Shown: piece after piece, positions 53,832 through 63,021 of the stretch
Numbering within the stretch: position 1 is the first letter of the stretch
How the letters are laid out: each line of letters begins with the position of its first letter
Assembly: GCF_000376105.1 (NCBI RefSeq)
Contig: NZ_AQWM01000018.1
Location: 1-64,000 of the forward strand
Direction: 5' to 3'
Length of the DNA stretch: 64,000 bases
Source of the DNA: Asticcacaulis benevestitus DSM 16100 = ATCC BAA-896
Lineage (GTDB): Bacteria > Pseudomonadota > Alphaproteobacteria > Caulobacterales > Caulobacteraceae
The notes under the pieces: generated by a model
Databases searched by the model: none
What the model was told of the DNA's origin: nothing
The model's input: the letters and a program-made list of their open reading frames with translations, nothing else
Translations under genes and position numbers: made by a program

Positions 53832-55118
53832 GTGACCTTACGTAAATCGCGTGTTTTGATGATAACGGTCTCTCTGTTGTGTGCCCCTTTGGCAGGCTAT
53901 ACGCAAGGCAGGCTTGATCCATGGTCCGGCGACGGTGGGGTCACGCCATTTTATAGCTGGCACGGGCCCATCCCGTCCGTGCCAGGTTCGATGCTGCGCA
54001 CGGAAGCGGCGCCGGCTGAGGTGTCACTGGCACAAGCGGCCAGGGCAGATCGCATCCTTTACAGTTCCCAGAGCTGGCAAGACGCGACTGTGGCCACGAC
54101 CGTGTCCGGTATCGTATTCTTTCCGAAGGGAGAGATACCAAAAGCCGGTTGGCCGATCATCGCATGGGCGCACGGGACGACGGGCATTGCCGATGTCTGC
54201 GCGCCCTCCTTCATGGCGCGGTCCGATCGTGACAAGGCCTATCTTGGGGCCTGGCTTGAGGCCGGATACGCGATTGTTGCGACAGACTACGAAGGCCTTG
54301 GCACCCCCGGTCCGCATCCTTACCTGCAGTACAAATCCGAAGGCATGGCGATCCTGGACAGTTTGCGCGCCGCCTTGAAGGCGTACCCTAAAACCTTGCG
54401 CAACCAGATTGTCACCATGGGGCAGTCGCAAGGCTCGGGCGCTGCCATCGCCGCGGCTTACCTGGCGCCGGATTACGCGCCGGAACTGAAGATCAAGGGG
54501 ACTGTCGCCACAGGCATCGTCGCCCATACGACCCGTCTGAACGGTGCGCACCAAGAGCCGGTTCAGGCACTTTACAGTGACCGGGATACGGGCGGCAACA
54601 CAGCCTACGAAATCCTCTATTTCCTGGGAACGGTCCGGTCCATTGATCCGGCCGGCATTAAACCTGAGGACTATATCTCGGATGCGGGCTGGCCCATTCT
54701 GGAAAAGGCGCAGTCAACCTGTATGGGTGGCTTGCGCACCTTTGCGACAGAGCTCGGACTGCCTGTCGATCAACTCTACAAGCGCTCGATCAAGGATCTG
54801 GAAGCCTGGGCGGATGCGACGAGTGACTTTCCGGACGTGAATATCGGTACGCCGATCTTTGTTGGCACTGGCCTAGCGGATTCTGACGCGCAGACCGTCA
54901 CGCAATATAATTTCGTGTCGGCCATGTGTGCGGCCGGGGATCTCGTTGAATGGCACTACTATCCGGGCGCGACCCATTCGACAGCCGTCCTGCGCTCACG
55001 TGCCGACAGCCCGGCCTTCATTGAGAAGGTCTTGACCGACAAGCCGGTCAAAAACCTATGCCCAACCCTGGTGCCACCGGGACCACTTCAGTCACCGGAA
55101 AGCCGGGTGGGCGAGTGA
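53832..55118 (+). CDS. secretory lipase-family alpha/beta hydrolase, exported
   Basis: The 428-residue product has a signal peptide (VLMITVSLLCAPLAGYTQG). It matches the secretory lipase (LIP/PF03583-like) layout: WPIIAWAHGTTGIADVCAPS with the oxyanion/Cys region, GYAIVATDYEGLGTPG, nucleophile elbow TMGQSQGSGAAIAAAY, and the Asp/His regions in GTGLADSDAQT and YYPGATHSTAV. The GTG at 53832 has GAGGAG upstream. It hydrolyses esters, but the substrate is unknown. It converges on the allophanate hydrolase gene. Confidence 0.85.
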   Translation: MTLRKSRVLMITVSLLCAPLAGYTQGRLDPWSGDGGVTPFYSWHGPIPSVPGSMLRTEAAPAEVSLAQAARADRILYSSQSWQDATVATTVSGIVFFPKGEIPKAGWPIIAWAHGTTGIADVCAPSFMARSDRDKAYLGAWLEAGYAIVATDYEGLGTPGPHPYLQYKSEGMAILDSLRAALKAYPKTLRNQIVTMGQSQGSGAAIAAAYLAPDYAPELKIKGTVATGIVAHTTRLNGAHQEPVQALYSDRDTGGNTAYEILYFLGTVRSIDPAGIKPEDYISDAGWPILEKAQSTCMGGLRTFATELGLPVDQLYKRSIKDLEAWADATSDFPDVNIGTPIFVGTGLADSDAQTVTQYNFVSAMCAAGDLVEWHYYPGATHSTAVLRSRADSPAFIEKVLTDKPVKNLCPTLVPPGPLQSPESRVGE

Positions 55119-55130
55119 TAGAAAGTGAAG

Positions 55131-55157
55131 AGGCCTTTCCGGATACCGGAAAGGCCT
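55131..55157. terminator. bidirectional terminator hairpin
   Basis: AGGCCTTTCCGG and CCGGAAAGGCCT form an exact 12-base-pair stem around ATA, between the convergent lipase-like and allophanate hydrolase genes. There is no long T-run on either side. Confidence 0.7.
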
Positions 55158-55160
55158 GGC

Positions 55161-56912
55161 CTATCGCGCTATGAAGGCACGCCAGCCGCCCAGAGCGGTA
55201 ATGTCTTCACCGCCTTCGATGGCGCGCGGCTCGGCCACGAAACCCTTGACGCTCGAGCCATTGTCGAGGACCACGGTACCGATCGCCAGAGGGGCAGGCA
55301 CGTCAACGACAAAACTGCCAAACGCCGCCAGATCCAGCTCGTAAATCTCCACCGCAATGGAGGCCCCGGTTTCGTCATAAATAAGCGCGGGCTTGGGCGG
55401 CACCGCGTTGGCGATCGCGTAGAGCCTGTAGTTTGGTGCCGTTTGAGCGGCGCCGACGAACCGGGCGTTGCGAGACGTCAATTGCCAGTGCAGGGGCATG
55501 CCCGCCAGGTGAGCGCCGACAACGGCCAGTTTTACAGTTTCCATCTTGTCTCCAAAGTCAAGCTCAGGGGGCGAGGGCAGGTCAGCCTTTGCCAGGTACG
55601 CCTGGCCGGCTGCCAGCAAGGCCTGGTCCGTGTGCGCCGGTCCGATCAGGGTGATGCCGAACCCGGTACCGCTGTCACGGAATCCGGCGGGCAGGGCGAC
55701 AGCGCTCATATCGAGTAGATTGACGAAATTGGTGTAAAGGCCGAGGGCTGAGTTCAGGCGGACGGGCTCTTCACGCATTTCAGCGATGCGATAGCAGGTC
55801 GGTGTGGTTGGCAAAGCCAGCATGTCTACTCCGGCCCACAGGGCCTCCGCCTGGCGCGCCAGCGCTTTGAGGCGATATTCGCCTTCGAAAAGCTCCACCG
55901 CAGTAATGCCAAGACCGGCTTGGGTGATGGTTCTCACGGTGGGGTCAATAGCGTCCGGATGGTTGGACAGGAGACTTTTGAGCGCAGCGGTACGCTCAGC
56001 GACCCAAGGACCGCTGTAGAGCAGCTGGGCGGTCTCCGACAGGAAGCCGATGTCGATCTCCACCAACTCGGAACCGGTCGCGCGCAGCGCCAACAAGGCG
56101 GCCTCATAAAGATAGGCTGAATGGGCATCGCCGAGATAGTTGCGTTGGGACAGCAAGGGCACACCGATACGCTTTCTTTGGCGAGGCGTATTTTCCACGG
56201 GGCGCGAGAAGGGGTCAGCGACATCGAAAGAGGCGATGACGTCGTCAACCAGGGCCGCATCCTCCAGAGTGTGGGTAAAGGCCGTAATGCAATCGAGCGA
56301 CCGGCAGGCCGGCACCAGACCCGAGGTGCTCCACCGGCCCTTGGTCGGCTTGAAGCCGATCAGGTGATTAAACGCGGCCGGCACCCGTCCCGATCCCGCG
56401 GTGTCAGTGCCCAGCGAAAACGCAACAAGACCCGCGGCGACGGCGACCGAGGATCCGGAGCTTGATCCACCACTTATGAAATTGCGATTGAACACGCAAG
56501 ACGGCGCGCCATGTGGGCTACGGGTGCCGTTGAGCCCGGTTGCGAATTGGTCGAGATTGGTTTTACCTATGGGGATGGCTCCAGCCTCTATGAGGCGCTC
56601 GACGACAAAGGCTGATCGGTCTGGCAGGAATGCAAATTCGGGACAGGCGGCGGTCGTGGCGGTCCCGGCCAGATCGATATTGTCCTTGATGGCGAAGGGC
56701 ACGCCGGCGAGGGGCAGGGGCTCACCCGCCTTTACGCGCGCATCGACCGCCTCGGCATAGGCGATAACGGCTTCGCGCGGTAGCCGACTGATCCATACCT
56801 GAGGCTGGACAGCGTCGTATCTGGTGATCCGGTCGAAGGTTTGCTCAAGAACCTCGACCACAGACAGGGCGCCGGATTGAACAGCCGCAGCTGTGTCTGT
56901 AGCCGTGATCAT
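55161..56912 (-). CDS. atzF: allophanate hydrolase (AtzF-type)
   Basis: The 583-residue product is an amidase-signature enzyme. Lys76 (FAIKDNIDLAG), the cis-Ser near 150 (ISGGSSSGSSVAVAAG) and nucleophile Ser174 (GTDTAGSGRVPAAFNH) make the Ser-Ser-Lys triad. The roughly 130-residue C-terminal domain is typical of AtzF and of urea amidolyase-type allophanate hydrolases. It splits allophanate into ammonia and carbon dioxide. It is the last gene of the 59014-55161 operon, and its start overlaps the upstream stop by four bases (ATGA). Confidence 0.9.
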   Translation of the reverse strand: MITATDTAAAVQSGALSVVEVLEQTFDRITRYDAVQPQVWISRLPREAVIAYAEAVDARVKAGEPLPLAGVPFAIKDNIDLAGTATTAACPEFAFLPDRSAFVVERLIEAGAIPIGKTNLDQFATGLNGTRSPHGAPSCVFNRNFISGGSSSGSSVAVAAGLVAFSLGTDTAGSGRVPAAFNHLIGFKPTKGRWSTSGLVPACRSLDCITAFTHTLEDAALVDDVIASFDVADPFSRPVENTPRQRKRIGVPLLSQRNYLGDAHSAYLYEAALLALRATGSELVEIDIGFLSETAQLLYSGPWVAERTAALKSLLSNHPDAIDPTVRTITQAGLGITAVELFEGEYRLKALARQAEALWAGVDMLALPTTPTCYRIAEMREEPVRLNSALGLYTNFVNLLDMSAVALPAGFRDSGTGFGITLIGPAHTDQALLAAGQAYLAKADLPSPPELDFGDKMETVKLAVVGAHLAGMPLHWQLTSRNARFVGAAQTAPNYRLYAIANAVPPKPALIYDETGASIAVEIYELDLAAFGSFVVDVPAPLAIGTVVLDNGSSVKGFVAEPRAIEGGEDITALGGWRAFIAR

Positions 56913-57565
56913 GCGCGGATAACCATGCGCACCGGCGTTGGATTAAACCCGTTGCAAGGGTTGTTGATCTGTGGGCAGTTCGAGACAACCACGGTAACAT
57001 CCATCAGCGCTTTCAGGGTCACGGAGAGGCCCGGCGCGGAAATGCCGTCAACAATGCCCAACGCCCCGTCCGCCTCGACCGGCACATTCATGAACCAGTT
57101 AATGTTGGAGACCATGTCACGTTTGTTGCGGCCGGCGCGCGCATTCGCATCAAGGAAGTTGTCGACACAGGCATGTTGTGATTTCGTGTGGTGACCATAG
57201 CGCAAGGTGTTTGATTCGCACGAGCAGGCGCCACCGATGGTGTCGTGATACTCGACAGTGGTAGTGGCAATGACCATCATTGGACGGCCCTCGTTCGACA
57301 GCAGGGTGCTACCGGCCCTCAGGAAGATATTACCCTGAGCCGCAATCGTGTCCTGGGCACTGTAACGTTCTGCATCGTCGGCCGTCACATACATCAGGAA
57401 GTCGACCGCTTGGTTGCCCTCGAGGTCAATAATCTCCAGGGTTTGTCCGGCCAGGACATCGTACATCCAGGGAGCCCGCGCGGGCACGATCTCATCATAG
57501 ATCACGAGCTCCGAGGCGTTCAGATCTTCACGCATCGCCTTACCTTGCATAATAGTCCTCGACAT
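56909..57565 (-). CDS. DUF1989 protein (UAAP2 / carboxyguanidine deiminase subunit-like)
   Basis: The 218-residue product contains the DUF1989 core: YDVLAGQTLEIIDLEGNQAV, DFLMYVTADDAERYSAQDTI and IGGACSCESNTLRYGHHTKS, with the Cys/His metal-site residues in CSC and HACVDNF. It is a urea-carboxylase-associated protein. Pairs of these (CgdA, CgdB) have been shown to deiminate carboxyguanidine to allophanate. The start at 57565 overlaps the end of the upstream DUF1989 gene by 26 bases. It feeds the allophanate hydrolase next to it. Confidence 0.85.
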   Translation of the reverse strand: MSRTIMQGKAMREDLNASELVIYDEIVPARAPWMYDVLAGQTLEIIDLEGNQAVDFLMYVTADDAERYSAQDTIAAQGNIFLRAGSTLLSNEGRPMMVIATTTVEYHDTIGGACSCESNTLRYGHHTKSQHACVDNFLDANARAGRNKRDMVSNINWFMNVPVEADGALGIVDGISAPGLSVTLKALMDVTVVVSNCPQINNPCNGFNPTPVRMVIRA

Positions 57566-58367
57566 TCAGGAAGGCGCGTAGCGCTTCCGGCGTGCCGGTA
57601 CGGATGGGATCGTTCTCAGAAGTGACGGGACCGCGCCAGGCAACGGCGCGGAGGGACGTTACCGTGTAGTCCGGCCTTGGATCGAGCACGTGCGGCGCAT
57701 TGGCCATGACCAGGATGAGGTCCATCTCAGCCCGCAGGGTCACGGAGCGGTTGACGTCAAAGGGGCCGATCATGGGTGTCACGGCGCCATCGGCCTCGAT
57801 TGTCACGCCCTTGAACAGATTGAGGCAGGGATGGATGTCCTTGCGGCCAAGGCCATACTTGGCGACGGCGATAGCGAACCGGTCACGCGCGGACGGGTAG
57901 GGGCCGAAGTTGCTGCCATCGCCGTATTTGCGCGCGTTGGTCCCGGCGTTTGAAGCGCCACAGAAAGCATCGTGGGTGCCGGCCGTGTCCTCGACAATAC
58001 TCATCATCACCCGGCCCATGTCCGACAGAAGAAAACGGCCGGCGCCCAGATAGCCGTTCCATTGAATCTTCAGGGTATCGGCAATATTGAGACGCTCAAC
58101 AGGCCGTTCGGCATTGAACAACAGGAGCGATAGGCACCCATCGCCGTAGAGATCGGTCAGGCGCAGGCGTGTACCACGGTTGATTTGCTTGATGGCATAG
58201 CCACCGCCGGCGAGGGTCTCGGCCCAAACCATATCGGCAGGCGAGACACCCTCGGGCAGGTACCGCGCCTGAGACGCGGGCACGGTTGGCATTGCCTCGA
58301 CTTCGGTGCCACCCTGAGCGCGGGCGTGAGCTTGGGCGCCATACGGGTCTGCGGTGTGAAGAGACAT
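57540..58367 (-). CDS. DUF1989 protein (UAAP1 / carboxyguanidine deiminase subunit-like)
   Basis: The 275-residue product starts MSLHTADPYGAQAHARAQGG. It has MVWAETLAGGGYAIKQINRG, DLYGDGCLSLLLFNA and MMSIVEDTAGTHDAFCGASN, with the Cys residues of the family metal site and LGRKDIHPCLNLFKGV later. With the following 218-aa protein it would form the carboxyguanidine deiminase pair. The Met at 58367 is chosen from spacing and from the family length; the frame is open to 58511. Confidence 0.85.
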   Translation of the reverse strand: MSLHTADPYGAQAHARAQGGTEVEAMPTVPASQARYLPEGVSPADMVWAETLAGGGYAIKQINRGTRLRLTDLYGDGCLSLLLFNAERPVERLNIADTLKIQWNGYLGAGRFLLSDMGRVMMSIVEDTAGTHDAFCGASNAGTNARKYGDGSNFGPYPSARDRFAIAVAKYGLGRKDIHPCLNLFKGVTIEADGAVTPMIGPFDVNRSVTLRAEMDLILVMANAPHVLDPRPDYTVTSLRAVAWRGPVTSENDPIRTGTPEALRAFLNVEDYYAR

Positions 58368-58375
58368 TGAACCCT

Positions 58376-59014
58376 CTACTCGGCGGCGGCTTGGGTGAGG
58401 GCGCTGAAACCGGCGATAATCTCGGCCGCGGAGCGTCGCGCACCTGTCTGCAAATATTCCATCGCGTTCAACGAGGCGTCGTGGGCAGGCTGGGAGGAAC
58501 CTGTGACACAATCCTCGACTACGCGGACATAGTAGTCACCTTGGTGGGCGTCGACATAGGTGTAATGCACGCAGACATCGGTAAAACCGCCTGTCAGGAT
58601 CAGCGTGTCAGCCTTCAGTCCCTTCAAAAGGATTTCGAGTTCCGTGCCGTAGAAGCAGGAGTAGCGGCGTTTGCTCAGGAGGTAATCGCTCGGCTGTATG
58701 CCCATTTCCTCATAGGCGAAATCGGTGCCGGGTGAGTCTTCCAGACAGTGAACACTCTCGGTGCCATCAAGCTCACGGCCGAAATCAATCATGTTAGGAC
58801 GGTGAACCTCTTTGAAAAAAACGATGGGGATGTTCGCCCCGCGCGCGGCGTCCACGACGGACCTGACACGGTGCATGCGCTCAAGCCGATCGGGCAGGAG
58901 AGGCAGGCGTTCGGTCGGTTCCCAGGGCAGAAACGCCCCCTTCTGTACATCGATCACAACAAGGACAGGGGTGCCGACGATCATCGGTTGGGCATTGGTG
59001 GCAGCGTAGGTCAC
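58376..59014 (-). CDS. isochorismatase-like cysteine hydrolase (biuret/guanylurea-hydrolase-like)
   Basis: The roughly 212-residue product has the Asp-Lys-Cys triad: Asp22 (VLVVIDVQKGAF), Lys115 (YLLSKRRYSCFYGTELE) and Cys148 (GGFTDVCVHYTYVDAHQG). The family includes biuret, triuret and guanylurea hydrolases and N-carbamoyl-sarcosine amidase. Context (carboxyguanidine deiminase-like pair plus AtzF) points to a nitrogen-rich urea or guanidine derivative, but which one cannot be told. GTG at 59014 has TTGAGGAACG at good spacing and is preferred to TTG at 59029. It is the first gene of the operon. Confidence 0.85.
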   Translation of the reverse strand: MTYAATNAQPMIVGTPVLVVIDVQKGAFLPWEPTERLPLLPDRLERMHRVRSVVDAARGANIPIVFFKEVHRPNMIDFGRELDGTESVHCLEDSPGTDFAYEEMGIQPSDYLLSKRRYSCFYGTELEILLKGLKADTLILTGGFTDVCVHYTYVDAHQGDYYVRVVEDCVTGSSQPAHDASLNAMEYLQTGARRSAAEIIAGFSALTQAAAE

Positions 59015-59447
59015 AGGTGCGTTCCTCAAGAGTTGAGGCTACACCAGACTATAAGCCACGACGCAGTGACATAGCGGCAAAGGCAAAATTAGTTGCGGCG
59101 AACGGCAAGTAAGGCGCAGGCGACCGTCCGGTCGCACACATTTATATGCGCATCCCCTAATTTGGCCGAATTGTTGCGCCTGCAAAGAAGAAGCGCGTCG
59201 AAATTCCTGATGCTTTCAGCAATAGTTCAGTTGGAGCGCAACTAAGCTTGTGCTTCGCAGCATGTTCAAATGACCAAAGTCTGTAACTCTTGTTCGCAGA
59301 GTGAAACACACAGCTCGAACGCCGGACTCTTTCATCACTGCCCATCCGCCATGAATCCGGGCTTCCGGAGGTGTGCGGACCGTCTCCTGGCCGATGCGCC
59401 ATGAGGCCTTGTCTCGTGGGGCGGGACATAACAAAGGGGATATCAGA
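59015..59447. other. divergent promoter region of the nitrogen operon and TonB receptor
   Basis: A 433-base gap. AGTTGCGG at 59091, TTGTTGCGCC at 59171 and the inverted GGAGCGCAACTAA at 59233 are related strings that could be operator half-sites. The IclR-type regulator at 61904 is the nearest candidate. No gene is supportable here. Confidence 0.45.
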
Positions 59448-61778
59448 ATGCAAATGCTAAACATGCCTGCCAGCGCCTTTCTCCGAAATCGTCGCACCTC
59501 GCTCGCCACGAGCGGCGTCATAGCCGGTCTCTTGGTGTCGGCCTCCTTCGGGGCGCAGGCGCAAACGGCTGAACTGGCCGCGCCCGTCGCCGAAGACTCG
59601 ACCATCGTCGTCGTCACCGCTCAGAAGCGTAAGGAAAACGTTCGCGAAGTGCCGTTGAGCATTACGGTCCTGAGCGCCGACAAACTGGCGAAGCAACACG
59701 TCGAGGACTATGCCGATTTGGCGCGTACCGTCCCGGGCCTGTCTTTCACCAATACCGGAAACTCTGGCACCAGCCGCATCACCCTGCGGGGTATCGGCTC
59801 TTCTTCAGGCGCGGCGACCGTGGGCATTTATCTGAACGATGTCTCCCTGACCATTCCAAACCAGTTCTTTACCGGCGTCACCCTTCCGCGTCTATTCGAT
59901 CTGGACCACGTCGAAGTTCTGCGCGGACCGCAAGGCACGCTTTACGGGGACAGCTCCTTGGGCGGGACCATGCGCTTCATTACCGTTCAACCCAATCTGA
60001 ACCGTTACGGCGGTTATCTGACCGGCGATATTTCCAACACGTCGGGCGGCGGCGATAACGGCCGCATCGAAGGCGCAATCAACCTGCCGCTCGGCGACAG
60101 AGTTGCCCTTCGCGTGGCGGCTCAAAGCGAATATGCGAGTGGCTTCGTCGATCACGTCGACGCCGAGGGTGCCGTCGACAACAAAGACGTCAACTCCGAA
60201 CGCACCAACGCTGTGCGCGCCACCTTGCTAATCCAGCCCAACGACACCCTTAAGATTACGCCGGCGATCCAGTGGCAGGAAACCCATTCCGCTGACACCG
60301 GAATCTTCGACACCAGCCTGCCGAAATTCCAGGAGGCAAAGGGTATCCGGGAGTCGGGCATCGACACTATGTATGTGCCGAGCCTGACCATCGAAAAAAC
60401 CTTCGGTGATTACGCCCTGACCTCCGTGACCTCGTTCATGTACCGCCAGCTCAAGCGACAGTTCGATGCCACGATCTACGACTCGGAATATGTCGCCAGC
60501 GCGCTTGATCCGGATTTCGGCGACAACTTTGCGACGATCGCCAGCCTACCCGGTATCATGTACAACACAGACACCGTCCAAAACTGGTCGCAGGAGGTGC
60601 GCTTCTCGTCGCCTTCGATCAAAGCGTCCGGCAAGCGTTACGAATGGCAGGTTGGTGCCTATTACAACTACCTGCGCACACGCACGCTCGACGATGAGTT
60701 TGTCCTTGGCATCAACGATACGGTGCAAGCCCTCTATGGGGCCACCGTAGAAGATATGCTGGGTTACGCGGCACCAAACGATCAGATGGGCTATTTCCAT
60801 CCCCGCCGCTGGCTGGAACAGGGCGCGGTATTTGCCGAAGGCTCCTACATGGTGGCCTCGAAGCTCAAGGCAACGGTCGGCGTGCGTCAGGCGTATGCCT
60901 GGAACCGCTTCGTCTCCCAGGAGGGGGGCTGGCTGGCAGATGGCACGCCGCCCGAGGACGCCGCCAAGTCCAATGCGCACCCGCTCACGCCGAAGGTCGC
61001 TGTGACCTATATCGCCAATGACAATGTCAATCTCTACGGAAGCGCGACCAAGGGCTACCGCCTGGGAGGACAAAATGACGCTTTGCCGAACTTCTGCGCC
61101 GCCGCGATCGGCGACCTGGGCCTGACGGTGGCAGGTTCGCGCTCCTATAAACCAGACAGTCTGTGGGCCTACGAGCTTGGCGCCAAGACACAATGGCTGA
61201 ACAGGCGCCTGACGATCAATGGTTCGCTCTATTCTATTGACTGGAACAATATTCAGCAACAGTTGCGCCTGGCGTCCTGCGGCTACGTGATTACGGCCAA
61301 CGCTGGCAACGCCAAGAGCCAGGGCGCGGAACTGGAAATCAATGCACGCGTGACTGATGCTTTCACCCTCAGCGTCAGCGGAAGCCTTTCCGATGCGCAC
61401 ATCACCAAGGAAGCGGCCGGCTCGAGCGCGAAAGTCGGGCAAAAAGTCCTGGGTGTACCCGACAAAAGCCTGATGGTCGGTCTGGACTACAGCGCCCCCG
61501 TCAACGATGATACGAGCGTTTTTGCCAGCCTGAACTGGAACTATACCGGCAAGAGCTACGGCAGCTTCTCGGTCACAAATACCGACTATGAGCGTCCGTC
61601 CTACAGCGTCGTTAACACCAATTTCGGCTTGTCCTATAAGGACCTGACCCTGTCTGTATACGTCAAGAATTTGCTCGATGACCAGACGATAATCCAAAAA
61701 CCATCGGTGCTCTTCATCACGCAAGGGCTGACGGTCTGGCCGCGCACGGTCGGCATGTCTCTGAGTAAACAGTTCTGA
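59448..61778 (+). CDS. TonB-dependent outer-membrane receptor
   Basis: The 776-residue product starts MQMLNMPASAFLRNRRTSLA and has a signal peptide ending FGAQAQT. The TonB box-like IVVVTAQKRKENVREVPLSI is followed by the plug (DYADLARTVPGLSFTNTGNS, GIGSSSGAATVGIYLNDVSL, LFDLDHVEVLRGPQGTLYG). The barrel ends in VWPRTVGMSLSKQF. It is of the siderophore/vitamin-like IPR-type receptors of Sphingomonadales and Caulobacterales. It is divergent from the urea/guanidine operon, so it may import that operon's substrate. ATG at 59448 has AAAGGGGA upstream. Confidence 0.9.
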   Translation: MQMLNMPASAFLRNRRTSLATSGVIAGLLVSASFGAQAQTAELAAPVAEDSTIVVVTAQKRKENVREVPLSITVLSADKLAKQHVEDYADLARTVPGLSFTNTGNSGTSRITLRGIGSSSGAATVGIYLNDVSLTIPNQFFTGVTLPRLFDLDHVEVLRGPQGTLYGDSSLGGTMRFITVQPNLNRYGGYLTGDISNTSGGGDNGRIEGAINLPLGDRVALRVAAQSEYASGFVDHVDAEGAVDNKDVNSERTNAVRATLLIQPNDTLKITPAIQWQETHSADTGIFDTSLPKFQEAKGIRESGIDTMYVPSLTIEKTFGDYALTSVTSFMYRQLKRQFDATIYDSEYVASALDPDFGDNFATIASLPGIMYNTDTVQNWSQEVRFSSPSIKASGKRYEWQVGAYYNYLRTRTLDDEFVLGINDTVQALYGATVEDMLGYAAPNDQMGYFHPRRWLEQGAVFAEGSYMVASKLKATVGVRQAYAWNRFVSQEGGWLADGTPPEDAAKSNAHPLTPKVAVTYIANDNVNLYGSATKGYRLGGQNDALPNFCAAAIGDLGLTVAGSRSYKPDSLWAYELGAKTQWLNRRLTINGSLYSIDWNNIQQQLRLASCGYVITANAGNAKSQGAELEINARVTDAFTLSVSGSLSDAHITKEAAGSSAKVGQKVLGVPDKSLMVGLDYSAPVNDDTSVFASLNWNYTGKSYGSFSVTNTDYERPSYSVVNTNFGLSYKDLTLSVYVKNLLDDQTIIQKPSVLFITQGLTVWPRTVGMSLSKQF

Positions 61779-61824
61779 TCTGCCTTATCCGGCGGGTTGA
61801 GTAACAACCGGCGATCAGGATCGC

Positions 61825-61854
61825 GGGCGCTCCCCTCCGGAGCGTCCGCATTTT
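61825..61854 (+). terminator. rho-independent-type terminator after TonB receptor
   Basis: GGGCGCTCC and GGAGCGTCC pair (one G-U) around CCTCC, followed by GCATTTT. It is 47 bases after the stop of the TonB receptor. Confidence 0.75.
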
Positions 61855-61903
61855 CCGTCCGAGGCCTTAAGTTTTTCTTTTCACTTCTTCGGGGGCACCT
61901 ATA

Positions 61904-62713
61904 ATGGATCACATGGAACAGAGCCGCTTCGAAAAAGCGACCGATAAAAGCCTCCCTGCGGATTGTGTTGGCTCGGTTGTACATGCCTTCACCGTCTTGC
62001 ACGCCTTCGATCTGGATCATCGCGAGATGACCTTGTCGGAAGTTGCAGAGCGCATCGACATGACAAGGGCCGGCGCCCGTCGCTACCTTCTGACACTGAT
62101 TTTTCTCGGCTACGTCGCGCAGGATGGCCGTCTGTTCCGGCTGACACCCAAGGTGCTCGATCTTGGCTTTTCCTATCTGTCGACCCTGAGTGTTGTCGAT
62201 ATTGCCCAGCCCTACCTCAATCGTATCGCGCGCGACACCCACGAGACGACGGCCATTGCCGTCCTCGACAATCGGGAGGTGGTCCATCTCGCCCGCGCCC
62301 GCGTGCAGCGGGAACTGGCCCCGGTGGTGACGATTGGGCGCCGGTTCAGCGCGCTATACAATTCCACCGGGCGCGTTCTGATTGCCAGCATGAGCGATAC
62401 GGCTATGGTCAGCTTCGTCGAGGACGCCGACCTGGCGGGTCCGACCCCGCACAGCATCACCTCAAAGGCTGCGCTGCTGGCGGCATTGCAGGCGATCCGC
62501 AAGCAGGGTTTTGCCATCGTCGATCAGGAAAGCGAACTGGGCTTGCGCTCGATCGCGGTGCCGATCTTTGATCGTCGCGGCAACGCCGTTGCCGCGCTGA
62601 ACGTCATTACCAGTGTCGCCTCCGTGCCGGTCGAGGACCTCCAAGGCCGCATCCTGCCGATACTCAGAACGGCGGCCGACGAAATCTCATCGGCGCTCAT
62701 CGTCGACGGATAG
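61904..62713 (+). CDS. IclR-family transcriptional regulator
   Basis: The 269-residue product has an N-terminal winged HTH at about residues 20-85 (VLHAFDLDHREMTLSEVAER, MTRAGARRYLLTLIFLGYVA). An IclR effector domain follows (LNRIARDTHETTAIAVLDNR, VTIGRRFSALYNSTGRVLIA, IVDQESELGLRSIAVPI). It resembles the PcaR/PobR-like branch. The effector is unknown. It lies between the TonB receptor and the aminotransferase gene, and both are candidates for its control. Confidence 0.9.
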   Translation: MDHMEQSRFEKATDKSLPADCVGSVVHAFTVLHAFDLDHREMTLSEVAERIDMTRAGARRYLLTLIFLGYVAQDGRLFRLTPKVLDLGFSYLSTLSVVDIAQPYLNRIARDTHETTAIAVLDNREVVHLARARVQRELAPVVTIGRRFSALYNSTGRVLIASMSDTAMVSFVEDADLAGPTPHSITSKAALLAALQAIRKQGFAIVDQESELGLRSIAVPIFDRRGNAVAALNVITSVASVPVEDLQGRILPILRTAADEISSALIVDG

Positions 62714-63009
62714 TTCGCACCGCACACAAGTATCGTTGCCCGATCAGGCATTGTGAGCCGGGCGTAAACGCGTTGCAATCCCCCCGAAGATCCTATGCAT
62801 CGCTGTCGCCACGGAGGCGGCGGCGCTTAATGCCGACTGTTCGAGTCGAAGATTATTTATTCATATAATTCAATTGGTTATTTGACTAAAAAGATGACTC
62901 TTTCGCCTATTTTGCTCTTGCGACCGTCAGAACGCCATGTTACGCCTTACGAACATTAGTTCACATATCGCACGCTTTCACGATATGTCGGTCATGCGGG
63001 AGCGGGTAA
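62714..63009. other. intergenic region before the aminotransferase
   Basis: About 296 bases, A/T-rich in part (near 62850-62900), with no supportable gene. Confidence 0.4.
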
Positions 63010-63021
63010 TTGGCAGACACA

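Noticed and set aside
60546-61724. 392-codon minus-strand frame inside the second TonB receptor
   Set aside because: Antisense shadow; no ribosome site or recognisable domain.
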